A model generated the notes under the pieces. That model was not told where the DNA came from. It did not search any database and saw only the letters and a list, made by a program, of their open reading frames with translations. A stretch of DNA of 7,742 nt, from NCBI GenBank assembly GCA_026014905.1, contig JAOZHK010000253.1:1-7742 (forward strand), in the 5' to 3' direction. Of the stretch, positions 1 through 6,000 are shown piece by piece. This stretch comes from Candidatus Bathyarchaeota archaeon (GTDB lineage Archaea > Thermoproteota > Bathyarchaeia > RBG-16-48-13 > GCA-020355125). The stretch's first letter is position 1. Every line of letters begins with the position of its first letter. A program made the translations under genes and the position numbers.

Positions 1-402
1 GAGTTCTATGAGACTCAAATTTATAGTTGGAGTTATTTTTAAATAAAAAGGTAAGAACAACCGCATCAAACAAATGATCACGGAAGGGGAGATGTGCTAT
101 ATCGGCTCGAACGAGGCTATTGACTTGCTGTCCTTCTTTTGTGCTTGGTGTAACATCTGTGTTGAAAGGTCGACACCCACAATAATTCCATGTTCCCCAA
201 TTTCTGGTATAATCGTCGGGTAGTCTAAACCTGTACCACAGCATACGTTGAGGATAATATTGTTTGATTCTAAGGCGAGTTCTTGAATAAGCGTTGATCT
301 AAATCGCTGATCATGTCCAAAAAAGTAGAGGCGATTCATCACATCGTATAGCGGTGCAGCTCGATCGAAGGCTTCTTCGATACTCTTCAGTGTTTTAGTC
401 AT
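1..402 (-). pseudogene. Class I SAM-dependent methyltransferase (UbiE-like), frameshifted and partial
   Basis: The N-terminal half of a Rossmann-fold methyltransferase starts at ATG 402 (MTKTLKSIEE). It shows a helical cap (AAPLYDVMNRLYFFG), motif I VCCGTG at residues 53-58 and the ribose-binding acid in GVDLS (D78). This frame stops at 97-99. The next frame, read from about position 132 to the window edge, is open and gives VRADIAHLPFRDHLFDAVV, the usual continuation of this family (post-motif II and motif IV region). A one-base loss near 131-140, beside short A/T runs, therefore breaks the gene. After VVLTF the reading loses family character, so the 3' part may be truly truncated or decayed. 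The start overlaps the upstream membrane-protein gene by 8 bases, so it is the last cistron of the SHOCT/PepSY operon. Family and frameshift are visible. Whether it is a pseudogene or a sequencing error cannot be decided here, and the methyl acceptor is unknown. Confidence 0.75.
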
Positions 403-811
403 GTATTGGCTTCCACGTAATAGCCAGAAAGCCACCGATGATGCCAAGAGCAGCGCCGATCAGGAATCCCCCGGTTCCTAGGAAACTGATGAACGAGAAT
501 ACAAGGATTATGAGTCCCCACGAGGTATGTGCATAGGGCTGCATTCGAAGCATCATCGCACTGACAATTATAAAAAGCCCTGCTATCAGTCCAATAAGCG
601 AAAGCCCACTCATAAAACTGAACGGAATGCCCAGGCTCCCCATCATCTCGTGAAAGCCGCTCATCAAACTACTCAAGCCACTCATCATACCACCGAGAGT
701 CAAGCCCCCGGTCATGAACCATATTGATAAGAAAACGCCGCTACCGAGTGTCACGAGGCCTCCTATTGTTGAGAGGATAAACGCACCGTGAAGATTGTTT
801 TGTTCACTCAT
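395..811 (-). CDS. Glycine-rich multi-pass membrane protein, function unknown
   Basis: A 138-residue hydrophobic protein with about four membrane segments: roughly residues 10-34, 65-88, 96-113 and 114-132. It is rich in Gly, Met and Ser and ends in the helix-capping stretch GGFLAITWKP. Longer starts exist at 859 and 895, but ATG 811 is preferred. It is preceded by GGTGA with 5 bases of spacing, a good archaeal ribosome site, and lies just after the stop of the PepSY gene (825-827) instead of deep inside it. The Met-rich segment at about residues 42-58 (GGMMSG...MSGFHEMMGS) is noted, but no metal function is established for the family. It is the third gene of a minus-strand operon with SHOCT and PepSY-like proteins and overlaps the methyltransferase by 8 bases. 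Context suggests a membrane partner of the PepSY-like protein; that is inference. Confidence 0.75.
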   Translation of the reverse strand: MSEQNNLHGAFILSTIGGLVTLGSGVFLSIWFMTGGLTLGGMMSGLSSLMSGFHEMMGSLGIPFSFMSGLSLIGLIAGLFIIVSAMMLRMQPYAHTSWGLIILVFSFISFLGTGGFLIGAALGIIGGFLAITWKPIHD

Positions 812-824
812 TTGCGTCACCGCG

Positions 825-1412
825 TCAGTTATGTTCTTCCATACCGATGAATTCGCCATGCCAGTTGTGGTACCACACGTCGCCTGTGAACCCATTGACG
901 CTTAACATGCCAACGATTTTTCCATCTCGTGAGATATCCATGGTGTAATATCCATAGAAAGCTTTGCCATCTTCGACGTTACTCCCAGAAAAGTTGGTGT
1001 TCAACCAATTTTGCGCATAACGGGTGGCTTCATCGAGGTCTATCGGCATCGATGCAGTGGGATTATTCATCATGCCCATATGCCCATATTTTTGATTCCA
1101 CATCATATTCGGTCCTGGCTCCGGTCCTATTCGTCCTGTGTAGCGGTCGACTAGTAGCTCAAAGGCGTGTATGCCTGTACTCTGTTCTTGAATGATAATG
1201 TAGAAATGATTCGTGAATTCCATGATTTCGTCGATCTGCAAGCCGTCATTCAGTTCGTTGAGATATTGCTCAACAGCGTGTTCTGCCTGTTCAATGTCTT
1301 CCACGGCTTGTGCAGCCGTAAGAAAGGGGAAAAAAGAGGTGGCGGCAATTACGGTAATTAATAATAATCCGATGGTTAACACGATTACTGGTAACTTATT
1401 TTGTATGCGCAT
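825..1412 (-). CDS. Membrane-anchored PepSY-like protein, Met/His/Trp-rich
   Basis: A 195-residue protein with one N-terminal hydrophobic helix (about residues 8-30), then AQA and a charged extracytoplasmic domain, so it is either anchored or cleaved near residue 36. Two PepSY-like alpha-beta repeats are visible. The first is about residues 36-98 (AVEQYLNEL...IMEFTNHFYIIIQE...AFELLVDRYTG). The second is about 125-182 (DEATRYAQNWL...FYGYYTMDI...VGMLSVNGFTGDVWYH). The linker PGPNMMWNQKYGHMGMM (residues 99-115) and the tail YHNWHGEFIGMEEHN are dense in Met, His and Trp, potential soft-metal ligands. From memory, proteins with this MMWN-KYG linker occur beside heavy-metal ATPases, but this was not searched. 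Start ATG 1412 has AGGTG five bases upstream and lies 14 bases after the SHOCT stop. Likely role: an extracytoplasmic partner or metal-binding protein of the copper response (inference). Confidence 0.82.
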   Translation of the reverse strand: MRIQNKLPVIVLTIGLLLITVIAATSFFPFLTAAQAVEDIEQAEHAVEQYLNELNDGLQIDEIMEFTNHFYIIIQEQSTGIHAFELLVDRYTGRIGPEPGPNMMWNQKYGHMGMMNNPTASMPIDLDEATRYAQNWLNTNFSGSNVEDGKAFYGYYTMDISRDGKIVGMLSVNGFTGDVWYHNWHGEFIGMEEHN

Positions 1413-1426
1413 TACGACACCTAGCG

Positions 1427-1642
1427 TTATAGGGTTCTCTTTATTCTCTCGAATTCTTCCTGCGAAATGTCGCCTCGGGCATAGCGTTGGCGAGCGATGT
1501 CTAACGCATCATTGTGTTGGTATCTTCGGGGTCGGGTAAATTCCGTGAAGAGGAAATAGGTGCCGACAAGGATAAGCACGCCTATGATGAGCATGCCGAC
1601 ACCCATGAACGCCCAACCGCCTAAAGACCAGGGCAACATCAT
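1427..1642 (-). CDS. Single-TM SHOCT-domain protein
   Basis: A 71-residue protein with one membrane helix at about residues 10-33 and a basic stop-transfer patch (TRPRR). Its C-terminal SHOCT motif (about residues 45-71: DALDIARQRYARGDISQEEFERIKRTL in full) shows the hallmark RYARGDISQEEFE. SHOCT is a short C-terminal helical module thought to mediate oligomerisation. Start ATG 1642 follows GGTGA with 7 bases of spacing, and a second in-frame ATG follows directly. It is the first gene of the minus-strand operon with the PepSY-like and multi-pass proteins, and a TATA box lies upstream at about 1680-1691. Small SHOCT membrane proteins are common next to copper genes in archaea and bacteria, but their exact function is unknown. 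Confidence 0.85.
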   Translation of the reverse strand: MMLPWSLGGWAFMGVGMLIIGVLILVGTYFLFTEFTRPRRYQHNDALDIARQRYARGDISQEEFERIKRTL

Positions 1643-1654
1643 ATTTATATCACC

Positions 1655-1698
1655 AAGATCTGTAATGGAATAGTCTTTAATAAATATATCTTTTTAAA
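1655..1698 (-). promoter_or_regulatory. Promoter of the SHOCT-PepSY operon with AGATAT operator-like site
   Basis: On the minus strand the sequence AAAAAGATATATTTATTAAAG (plus 1676-1696) holds an A/T-rich TATA box about 40 bases before ATG 1642. This would give a short leader that carries the GGTGA ribosome site. AGATATATTTAT (plus 1680-1691, read in reverse) is identical over 12 bases to the site over the ATPase TATA box at 2267-2278. This suggests shared control by the PadR-TRASH protein. The identity is seen; the regulation is inferred. Confidence 0.6.
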
Positions 1699-1779
1699 AC
1701 ACATCTATGTTCGATGTACCGTGTGAACCGACTGTTACGACCCGTCAGACACTCAGTGATTATATATGTTCTGAATTCC

Positions 1780-2211
1780 CTATTCCCGCTCCCGTTCGTA
1801 GGCATGGAAGCAGTGAACACAACAGAACATCATCTCTGTGCCTCTAACGAGTGTTTTGTGTCCGCCTTCGAAAATTTTGGCGCCACAGTGCGCACAGACA
1901 TCTAAGCTTGGTTCAATGGCAATGGACACGAGCGAGGCTAATCGTTTGAATAGAACACTGGCAAGTTGAAGTCCCTCTTCGGTCAGTTCATACACTTTTC
2001 TCGGTTTCTGACCGACGGATTCTACTGTGGATTTTAAAAAGCCTTTTTGTTCAAGTTGACGAAGAAACGGATAGACTAAACTGGGGCTGACGTTTCGTTT
2101 CAAGCGTGTTTTGAGGTTGCTGATGATGGCGTATCCATGGAGTGGCTGTTCATACAACCACATGATGATGGAGGATCGCACCATGTCTGAGGCCCATTCG
2201 TCGCTTGACAT
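1780..2211 (-). CDS. PadR-family transcriptional regulator with C-terminal TRASH metal-sensing domain
   Basis: A 143-residue two-domain regulator. Residues about 8-95 form a PadR winged helix: IIMWLYEQPLHGYAII, the recognition-helix region VSPSLVYPFLRQLEQKGFL, and the wing ending in RKVYELTEEG. Residues 106-138 are a TRASH-type metal site with C106 and C109 (CAHC), then C130, C131 and C134 (FCCVHC), and nearby H108, H118, H133 and H136. TRASH domains are known from archaeal copper regulators of the CopT/CopR type, but those carry an Lrp-like HTH, so PadR plus TRASH is a different architecture with the same sensor. Start ATG 2211 has no ribosome site. TATA-like TTTAAATA at 2235-2242 lies about 27 bases upstream, so the transcript is probably leaderless. 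It is divergent from the Cu+ ATPase, and the palindrome AGATATATCT sits between its TATA box and start, implying autoregulation. Likely copper-responsive repressor; the metal and the sign of control are inferred. Confidence 0.88.
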   Translation of the reverse strand: MSSDEWASDMVRSSIIMWLYEQPLHGYAIISNLKTRLKRNVSPSLVYPFLRQLEQKGFLKSTVESVGQKPRKVYELTEEGLQLASVLFKRLASLVSIAIEPSLDVCAHCGAKIFEGGHKTLVRGTEMMFCCVHCFHAYERERE

Positions 2212-2214
2212 GCT

Positions 2215-2245
2215 AGATATATCTGTTTCCGATGTATTTAAACTC
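2215..2245 (-). promoter_or_regulatory. Regulator promoter with AGATATATCT palindrome
   Basis: TTTAAATA (plus 2235-2242 in reverse) is a TATA box about 27 bases from ATG 2211, which predicts a leaderless transcript. The perfect 10-base palindrome AGATATATCT at 2215-2224 covers the predicted start site, where a bound PadR dimer would block transcription. The palindrome and spacing are read directly; protein binding is inferred. Confidence 0.6.
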
Positions 2246-2255
2246 TCTTGAAAAC

Positions 2256-2312
2256 ATATCTTTTTCAGATATATTTATAAGTCTTAAAAAGATATACATC
2301 TATCAGATATAC
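2256..2312 (+). promoter_or_regulatory. Cu+ ATPase promoter with clustered AGATAT operator half-sites
   Basis: The TATA box ATATTTATAA (2271-2280) predicts a start near 2300-2307. Around it lie the dyad ATATCT-N5-AGATAT (2256-2261 and 2267-2272), the near-dyad AGATATACATCT (2290-2301) and a direct repeat AGATATAC (2290-2297 and 2305-2312, 15 bases apart). With the palindrome at 2215-2224 this makes an array of half-sites across the whole divergent promoter. It is a likely operator array for the PadR-TRASH regulator. Confidence 0.6.
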
Positions 2313-2336
2313 ACTAATCAAGGTGTTCGAATTCAT

Positions 2337-4850
2337 TTGTCAAACAACGATCTAACACAAAAACACAACGTAACAAAACAAGCGATCAAGATCGCGGGCA
2401 TGACATGCACTAGCTGTGCACAATCAATCGAGAAAGCGTTGACGAGAGCCACGGGTGTTAGTAACGCCTCAGTCAATTTTGCGACAGAGACCGCATATGT
2501 CGAATACGATGACGAGAAGACAAGTGAACAAGCACTAGTAAAAGTCGTTCAAGACACGGGATACGATGTAGCCCGAGGAACCCAGAGGCTTATTTTACGG
2601 ATCAGCGGCATGACGTGTGCGTCATGTGCCCAAACCATCGAGCACGCCCTACGAAAGACTAATGGGGTCATAGAAGCCAACGTGAATCTCGCGACAGAAA
2701 AAGCCATGGTCGTCTACGACTCCACGATAGTGGGCTATAACGAAATCGAGAAGGCGATCGAGGATACTGGTTACCAAGTTCTGGGACGAGAGGACCAGCG
2801 AGCCACCTTTGAGGAAGAAGAAGCACGAGAACAGCACGCGTTCTCAACGGCCAAGAGACGAGCCCTCCTCTCCTGGGCACTCACAATACCAATCATGCTG
2901 TGGATGATCCCCGAGATGTTCTTTGGGATCATGTGGCCCAGCGCCGTAGTGTTTAATCTTGGGCTGATTGTCCTTGCTGCACCTGTCCTATTCTATCCTG
3001 GCTGGTCGACCTATCGATCCGCTGTCACAGCCCTAACACATGGAAGCGCAAACATGGATGTCTTGATCCTGTTGGGGACTCTAGCGTCTTTCCTAACAGG
3101 CCCTCCCTCATTCTTTGTACCAATCGCGAACTACGCAGGTGTCAGCGCCATGATCATGTCCTTCCACCTCACAGGTCGATACATCGAAGCAAAAGCAAAA
3201 GGCCGAGCCTCTCAAGCCATCAAACGACTCCTCGAACTTGAAGCGAAAACCGCAAGAATCATCCGCGATGGAACGGAACTCGAGATCCCAATAGACGAAG
3301 TACTCGTCGGCGATCTCATGCTCGTGCGGCCAGGTGAAAAGATCCCGACGGACGGCGTAGTCCTCGAAGGGGAGAGTGGCGTTGACGAGTCGATGGCGAC
3401 GGGAGAATCCATGCCGGTCACCAAGAAACTCGGCGATAATGTCATTGGAGCTACCGTGAATCAACGCGGCTTTCTCAAAGTTAAAGCTACTAAAATCGGG
3501 AGAGATACGTTCCTCTCGCAAGTCATCAAGATGGTGGAAGAAGCCCAAGGATCCAAGGTCCCAATTCAAGAATTCGCCGACCGAGTTACCGGCTACTTCG
3601 TGCCCGCAGTATTAGCCCTCGCCTCTTTAACGCTTGTTCTCTGGTTAGTGGTTCCAGAATTCATGGGGAGCGTGGGGGTCTGGGCAAGTCAGTTCTTACC
3701 GTGGGTAGATCCAACGCTGGGTGCAGTTTCACTCGCCATCTTTGGCACCGTTGCCACACTCGTCATTGCATGTCCTTGTGCCCTAGGCCTAGCCACACCG
3801 ACAGTTCTCATGGTGGGAAGCGGCATGGGAGCTGAAAACGGCGTCTTAATCCGGCGTGGAGAGGCCATCCAAACCCTAAAAGAAGTCAAAGTCATCGTCT
3901 TCGACAAGACCGGGACGATCACGAAGGGCCAACCTGAAGTGACAGACGTTGTGGCGGCTGACGGGTTTCAGGAGACAGATGTCTTAAGATTAGCAGCCAG
4001 CATTGAACAGGGGTCAGAGCATCCCCTCGCGGAAGCGATCATCAGGAAAGCCACAGACGAACACCTCAAGTTAATGCCATTGACGAAATTCGAGTCAATT
4101 ACGGGTCGAGGAATCATGGGAGAGCTCGAAGGGCAGAGCACCCTCTTGATCGGAAATCGAAAGCTTATGGATGACGAGGGAATCAACTACAGCAGCTTAG
4201 AACCCACGTTGAAAACGTTGGAGAATGAAGCTAAAACAGCGATGCTCGTAGCACGGAATGGTCAACTGCTTGGTATCATCGCAGAAGCCGACACCCTCAA
4301 AGAGGATTCAATCGACGCGATCACTGAACTTGAGCAGATGGGCTTTCAAACCGTCATGCTCACCGGCGACAATCAACGAACAGGCGACGCCATCGCACAG
4401 AAAGTCGGCATCTCCCGCGTCCTCGCGGAAGTACTCCCCGACCAAAAAGTCGCCGAGATCACACGACTCCAGAATGAAGTGGGCCTCGTCGCGATGGTCG
4501 GTGACGGAATCAATGACGCACCCGCATTAACGCAGGCCAATGTGGGAATCGCCATAGGCACGGGCACCGATATCGCGATCGAAGCCGGCGATGTCGTGCT
4601 TGTACGAGGGAACCTATCTGATGTTGTCAAAGCCGTGAAGCTATCAAAAGCAACATTTCGAAAGATCAAACAGAATCTGTTCTGGGCCTTCTTTTACAAC
4701 GTGGTCATGATCCCCTTTGCCATGCTCGGCTTAGCACATCCTGTCATCGCCGAGATCGCGATGGCCGTAAGTTCCATAACCGTCGTGACGAACGCGAATC
4801 TCTTGCGACGCACGAACATTCAACCATCGTATCAACCTGAGAGGAGGTGA
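2337..4850 (+). CDS. copA: Cu+-exporting P1B-type ATPase (CopA type)
   Basis: A copper pump of 837 residues from the chosen start. Two N-terminal HMA domains carry GMTCTSC (C24, C27) and GMTCASC (C94, C97). The actuator TGES is at about residue 355, the membrane CPC motif in [11 protein letters not shown] at about 479-481, phosphorylation DKTGTIT at about 523, SEHP of the nucleotide domain at about 560, and GDGINDAP at about 722. The last two helices have YN ([12 protein letters not shown]) and MAVSS, which with CPC form the Cu+ (P1B-1) signature. About eight membrane segments are present. An ATG at 2232 opens the same frame, but that start would translate through the TATA box and operator array. 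TTG 2337 follows AGGTG at 2321-2325 and the predicted transcript start, and the next in-frame ATG is inside the first copper site. The pump is divergent from the PadR-TRASH regulator and coupled to the YHS gene downstream. It probably exports cytoplasmic Cu+ (perhaps Ag+) using ATP. Function is well supported; the start is moderately supported. Confidence 0.95.
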   Translation: MSNNDLTQKHNVTKQAIKIAGMTCTSCAQSIEKALTRATGVSNASVNFATETAYVEYDDEKTSEQALVKVVQDTGYDVARGTQRLILRISGMTCASCAQTIEHALRKTNGVIEANVNLATEKAMVVYDSTIVGYNEIEKAIEDTGYQVLGREDQRATFEEEEAREQHAFSTAKRRALLSWALTIPIMLWMIPEMFFGIMWPSAVVFNLGLIVLAAPVLFYPGWSTYRSAVTALTHGSANMDVLILLGTLASFLTGPPSFFVPIANYAGVSAMIMSFHLTGRYIEAKAKGRASQAIKRLLELEAKTARIIRDGTELEIPIDEVLVGDLMLVRPGEKIPTDGVVLEGESGVDESMATGESMPVTKKLGDNVIGATVNQRGFLKVKATKIGRDTFLSQVIKMVEEAQGSKVPIQEFADRVTGYFVPAVLALASLTLVLWLVVPEFMGSVGVWASQFLPWVDPTLGAVSLAIFGTVATLVIACPCALGLATPTVLMVGSGMGAENGVLIRRGEAIQTLKEVKVIVFDKTGTITKGQPEVTDVVAADGFQETDVLRLAASIEQGSEHPLAEAIIRKATDEHLKLMPLTKFESITGRGIMGELEGQSTLLIGNRKLMDDEGINYSSLEPTLKTLENEAKTAMLVARNGQLLGIIAEADTLKEDSIDAITELEQMGFQTVMLTGDNQRTGDAIAQKVGISRVLAEVLPDQKVAEITRLQNEVGLVAMVGDGINDAPALTQANVGIAIGTGTDIAIEAGDVVLVRGNLSDVVKAVKLSKATFRKIKQNLFWAFFYNVVMIPFAMLGLAHPVIAEIAMAVSSITVVTNANLLRRTNIQPSYQPERR

Positions 4851-4854
4851 AGAC

Positions 4855-5001
4855 ATGGCGCGAGACCCCGTGTGCAACATGGAAGTGGACAAGACCACTG
4901 CCAAGTGGACGACGATCCACGAGGGTACAACCTACTACTTCTGTGCACCAGGCTGCAAGAAAGCCTTTGAAGCAAATCCCAACAAATACTTGAAGAGATA
5001 A
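4855..5001 (+). CDS. Small YHS-domain metal-binding protein
   Basis: A 48-residue protein consisting of a single YHS domain. It begins MARDPVCNMEVDK (C7 in the DPVCNM signature) and continues to TTYYFCAPGCKKAFEANPNKYL (C30 and C34), the typical YHS Cys pattern. Start ATG 4855 follows GAGGAGGTGA, a very strong ribosome site that contains the ATPase stop codon (4848-4850), so translation is coupled to the pump. YHS domains occur as N-terminal parts of heavy-metal ATPases or as small proteins beside them, so a Cu+-binding or delivery partner is the natural inference. It was found by reading directly downstream of the ATPase. Confidence 0.9.
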   Translation: MARDPVCNMEVDKTTAKWTTIHEGTTYYFCAPGCKKAFEANPNKYLKR

Positions 5002-5013
5002 CACGAAGGCTCT

Positions 5014-5031
5014 CATTTCTCCCTCTTTTTT
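5014..5031 (+). terminator. Pyrimidine/T-rich terminator after the ATPase-YHS unit
   Basis: Just after the YHS stop codon comes a pyrimidine tract ending in a run of six T (5026-5031). This resembles archaeal oligo-T terminators. No strong hairpin is needed or seen. Some read-through into the next gene is possible. Confidence 0.4.
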
Positions 5032-5077
5032 CGGGGAAAACGTTTACGTATCGAACGAGATAAGGCGAACCAACCAT

Positions 5078-5287
5078 ATGAAGGAAAAACTGTGCCCCAT
5101 TTGTGAACAACCAATTCGGAGTGACGCATTAGCTAAGAATTACTGTAAATTGTGTGGGATGAATATCGATACCACAAAACATGAACGTATAGATATTTCC
5201 GTCAACGGTGAACGCCAGTGTTTTTGCTGCTCAAAATGTATGACAACCTACATCGAGAGCATCTATCAAGAACGTAGTAGTTATTAG
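5078..5287 (+). CDS. Small Cys-rich TRASH-like protein, CopM-like candidate
   Basis: A 69-residue protein with eight cysteines. The pair C6/C9 (LCPIC) precedes a TRASH-like core: C23/C26 (YCKLCGM), C48, and C50/C51/C54 (CFCCSKC), ending in MTTYIESIY. Spacing and the aromatic end closely parallel the C-terminal domain of the PadR-TRASH regulator in this window (CAHCG...FCCVHC...AY). Sulfolobus copper loci encode a small TRASH protein, CopM, with regulator CopT and pump CopA; this gene is the positional and domain analogue here, with an extra N-terminal CxxC pair. Start ATG 5078 has no clear ribosome site. A weak TATA-like stretch (5041-5050) lies about 30 bases upstream, so it may be leaderless or read through from the pump. 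A copper chaperone or buffer role is inferred; zinc binding is the main alternative. Confidence 0.82.
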   Translation: MKEKLCPICEQPIRSDALAKNYCKLCGMNIDTTKHERIDISVNGERQCFCCSKCMTTYIESIYQERSSY

Positions 5288-5335
5288 TAAATAAAGTGCT
5301 GACTCCCAAGAGTGATTTGAGAAGGTGTGACCGTG

Positions 5336-5440
5336 ATGCGTGAGAAAGAGCGTAATAGTGATCATATAGAATCCAGTTCGGTTGACGAATATTGTTTAAA
5401 ATCGATGAAAAACACCTTTCGCGTAGTTATTTTTAGCTAG
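5336..5440 (+). CDS. Possible 34-codon ORF, probably a gene remnant
   Basis: ATG 5336 is preceded by GGTG (5324-5327) and a TATA-like AGTAAATAAAG about 45 bases upstream. It encodes a polar 34-residue peptide ending MKNTFRVVIFS. The stop lies within the TAGC repeat. The last 11 residues, from ATG 5405, look like the beginning of a signal peptide cut off by the repeat. No family is recognised. It could be a genuine small gene or the broken 5' end of the beta-helix ORF that follows; neither is certain. Confidence 0.25.
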   Translation: MREKERNSDHIESSSVDEYCLKSMKNTFRVVIFS

Positions 5441-5448
5441 CTAGCTAG
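5434..5448. repeat. TAGC tetranucleotide repeat creating stops in six frames
   Basis: TAGCTAGCTAGCTAG is an almost perfect 4-base tandem repeat whose 12-base core CTAGCTAGCTAG is self-complementary. Because the period is 4, TAG falls in all three plus frames (5434, 5438 and 5442), and by symmetry in all three minus frames. It follows a run of five T and separates the 34-codon ORF from the beta-helix ORF. Confidence 0.85.
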
Positions 5449-5463
5449 GAATTAACGGATTGC

Positions 5464-5919
5464 GTGGTACGGTTCACGGAGCTCTATGTATATGGCTGCA
5501 CAGGATATGGCGCGCTACGCCTCAGAGCATGTAGTGGCGATATACGGATTAAAGATTGCATTATCGAGCACTATGCGGCGCTAGTACCTGTTGTAGCACC
5601 GATCTATCTGAATTATTGTGAGAACGTCGTGATAACTAAAAACACGTTCATCGATGTTGTTGAACGGCCCGTTTTTACTGTAATCTATCTCGGGGCTAGG
5701 GCGAACACGGGCTTTCGTCCGACGACTAACTGTATGATTATTGATAACGACTACACGGAGAGTGGTGTGACTGTCGGTGGTGTAACTATTTGCGTGTGGT
5801 TGAGTCAGTGGTCATCGAACAATCTGGTCGCTGAAGAGGACTTTCCTGAAGGCACAACCGTGGCTGATCAGGTGCTTGACGAAGGAACCGATAATACCAT
5901 TATCTTTGACGACGATTAA
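5464..5919 (+). CDS. Parallel beta-helix fragment, probably N-terminally truncated
   Basis: A 151-residue ORF opens right after the TAGC repeat. The only early start is GTG 5464, without a ribosome site or a clear TATA box. The sequence shows short coils typical of right-handed beta-helix (PbH1/NosD-like) proteins: FTELYVYGCTGYGALRL, DIRIKDCIIEHYAA, IYLNYCENVVITKNTFID and NCMIIDNDYTESGVTVGG. It ends in an acidic tail, TDNTIIFDDD. Family members are usually several hundred residues with a signal peptide and act at the cell surface or in virion tail structures, often on polysaccharide. This piece has no signal peptide and too few coils, so it looks like the 3' remnant of a larger gene. No catalytic residues can be assigned. 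A run of seven T follows the stop at 5950-5956. Fold assignment is moderate; function is unknown. Confidence 0.55.
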   Translation: MVRFTELYVYGCTGYGALRLRACSGDIRIKDCIIEHYAALVPVVAPIYLNYCENVVITKNTFIDVVERPVFTVIYLGARANTGFRPTTNCMIIDNDYTESGVTVGGVTICVWLSQWSSNNLVAEEDFPEGTTVADQVLDEGTDNTIIFDDD

Positions 5920-5949
5920 GATCAATATATTGAACATTCACTCTTCCCC

Positions 5950-5956
5950 TTTTTTT
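5950..5956 (+). terminator. Oligo-T tract downstream of the beta-helix ORF
   Basis: Seven consecutive T follow CCCC about 30 bases after the beta-helix stop codon, resembling an archaeal oligo-T terminator on the plus strand. Confidence 0.35.
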
Positions 5957-6000
5957 CTGTTTGAAATCTTCAATCCCATTACTTGTAAGAACATTCCATA

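Noticed and set aside
527..727. 66-codon plus-strand ORF rich in His, Lys and Thr
   Set aside because: It is antisense to the glycine-rich membrane protein, and its composition mirrors that gene's Gly/Met codons.
2649..3569. Several minus-strand ORFs of 62-153 codons inside the ATPase gene
   Set aside because: They are antisense shadows of a strongly conserved plus-strand gene; their translations are low-complexity or Arg/Ser/Phe-rich with no motif.
4744..5110. Minus-strand ORFs of 90 and 92 codons across the ATPase end and the YHS gene
   Set aside because: The plus strand carries the YHS gene with a strong ribosome site and conserved Cys motif; the antisense reading shows none.
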